Origin: Ascarosepion bandense
Lineage: Eukaryota; Mollusca; Cephalopoda; Sepiida; Sepiidae
Assembly (NCBI GenBank): GCA_037127315.1
Contig: JBBBDQ010000419.1
Span: forward strand, 6,431,001-6,495,000
Length of the DNA stretch: 64,000 nt
Direction: 5' to 3'
Under the pieces are notes generated by a model. It had not been told where the DNA came from. It saw nothing but the letters and a program-made list of their open reading frames with translations, and did not search any database. Shown here piece after piece: positions 63,837-64,000 of this stretch; the stretch's first letter is position 1; each line of letters begins with the position of its first letter. The position numbers and the translations under genes were made by a program.

Positions 63837-64000
63837 ATATAAACTTGGGTACTAAGCTGTTTTTCGTCGAGTGGTGACATTTTGAAAAGTATTTGTTTTG
63901 TCAAGATATTCTAGTCATAGTTAGGTGTTTTGAATTTGGGTCTTTTTTCTTTACTTTTGCAAGATCTTTTTCTTGTTTAAGGATTTAGGTCTTTGGCGAG
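63837..64000. other. No feature recognised
   Basis: AT-rich DNA after the Tc1-like end. Confidence 0.4.

Overview
This is non-coding eukaryotic genomic DNA with no recognisable host gene. The mix of retroposons points to a mollusc, most likely a cephalopod and probably an octopus: several tRNA-derived SINE families, RTE-like and CR1/Jockey-like LINEs, Penelope-like fragments, Tc1/mariner remnants, solo LTRs, and very many long (TA)n, (CA)n and (CTAT)n tracts. The organism call is inference from memory of octopus tRNA-derived SINEs; no host gene is available to confirm it. Base composition is AT-rich. Nearly every open frame longer than 60 codons is either transposon-derived or a by-product of microsatellites.

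Layout. 1-4 kb: LINE remnants, an RTE-like LINE 3' end whose tail is tandemly triplicated, a full-length 5S-headed composite SINE, and a 155-bp tandem repeat. 4-11.5 kb: microsatellites, purine-rich tracts, tRNA-SINEs and two foldback sequences. 11.8-14.7 kb: a candidate solo LTR and the best-preserved LINE (CR1/Jockey-like reverse transcriptase with only two in-frame stops over most of its length). 15.6-22.6 kb: SINEs, a solo LTR, a 32-bp minisatellite and an RTE fragment. 22.7-26.7 kb: a Penelope-like fragment, a ~740-bp repeat family, a mariner transposase relic and iterated mariner-like ends. 27-34.9 kb: tRNA-SINE/RTE mosaics, an inverted pair of 5S-like sequences, a dimeric SINE, an exact 83-bp tandem array and an RTE reverse transcriptase. 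35-49.5 kb: SINEs, two more copies of the 740-bp family, Tc1 and mariner relics (one split by a SINE), a candidate solo LTR and further composite SINEs. 49.8-55.8 kb: a Gypsy gag remnant, a foldback, and a CR1-like LINE carrying a solo LTR with a 4-bp target duplication. 55.9-64 kb: a small GC-rich island, dimeric SINE, nested LINE/SINE, a MITE, a Penelope GIY-YIG fragment, a LINE 3' end and a Tc1 transposase relic.

The most interesting content is two SINE architectures. The first is a composite SINE starting exactly at a 5S rRNA-like sequence, followed by a tRNA-derived SINE head and a unique tail; four of five copies carry clear target-site duplications, so the composite moves as one unit. 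The second is a dimeric SINE with the same two-monomer layout at two loci, whose 3' tail matches the 3' end of the CR1/Jockey-like LINE in the same window. That is the expected signature of a SINE using a LINE partner's reverse transcriptase.
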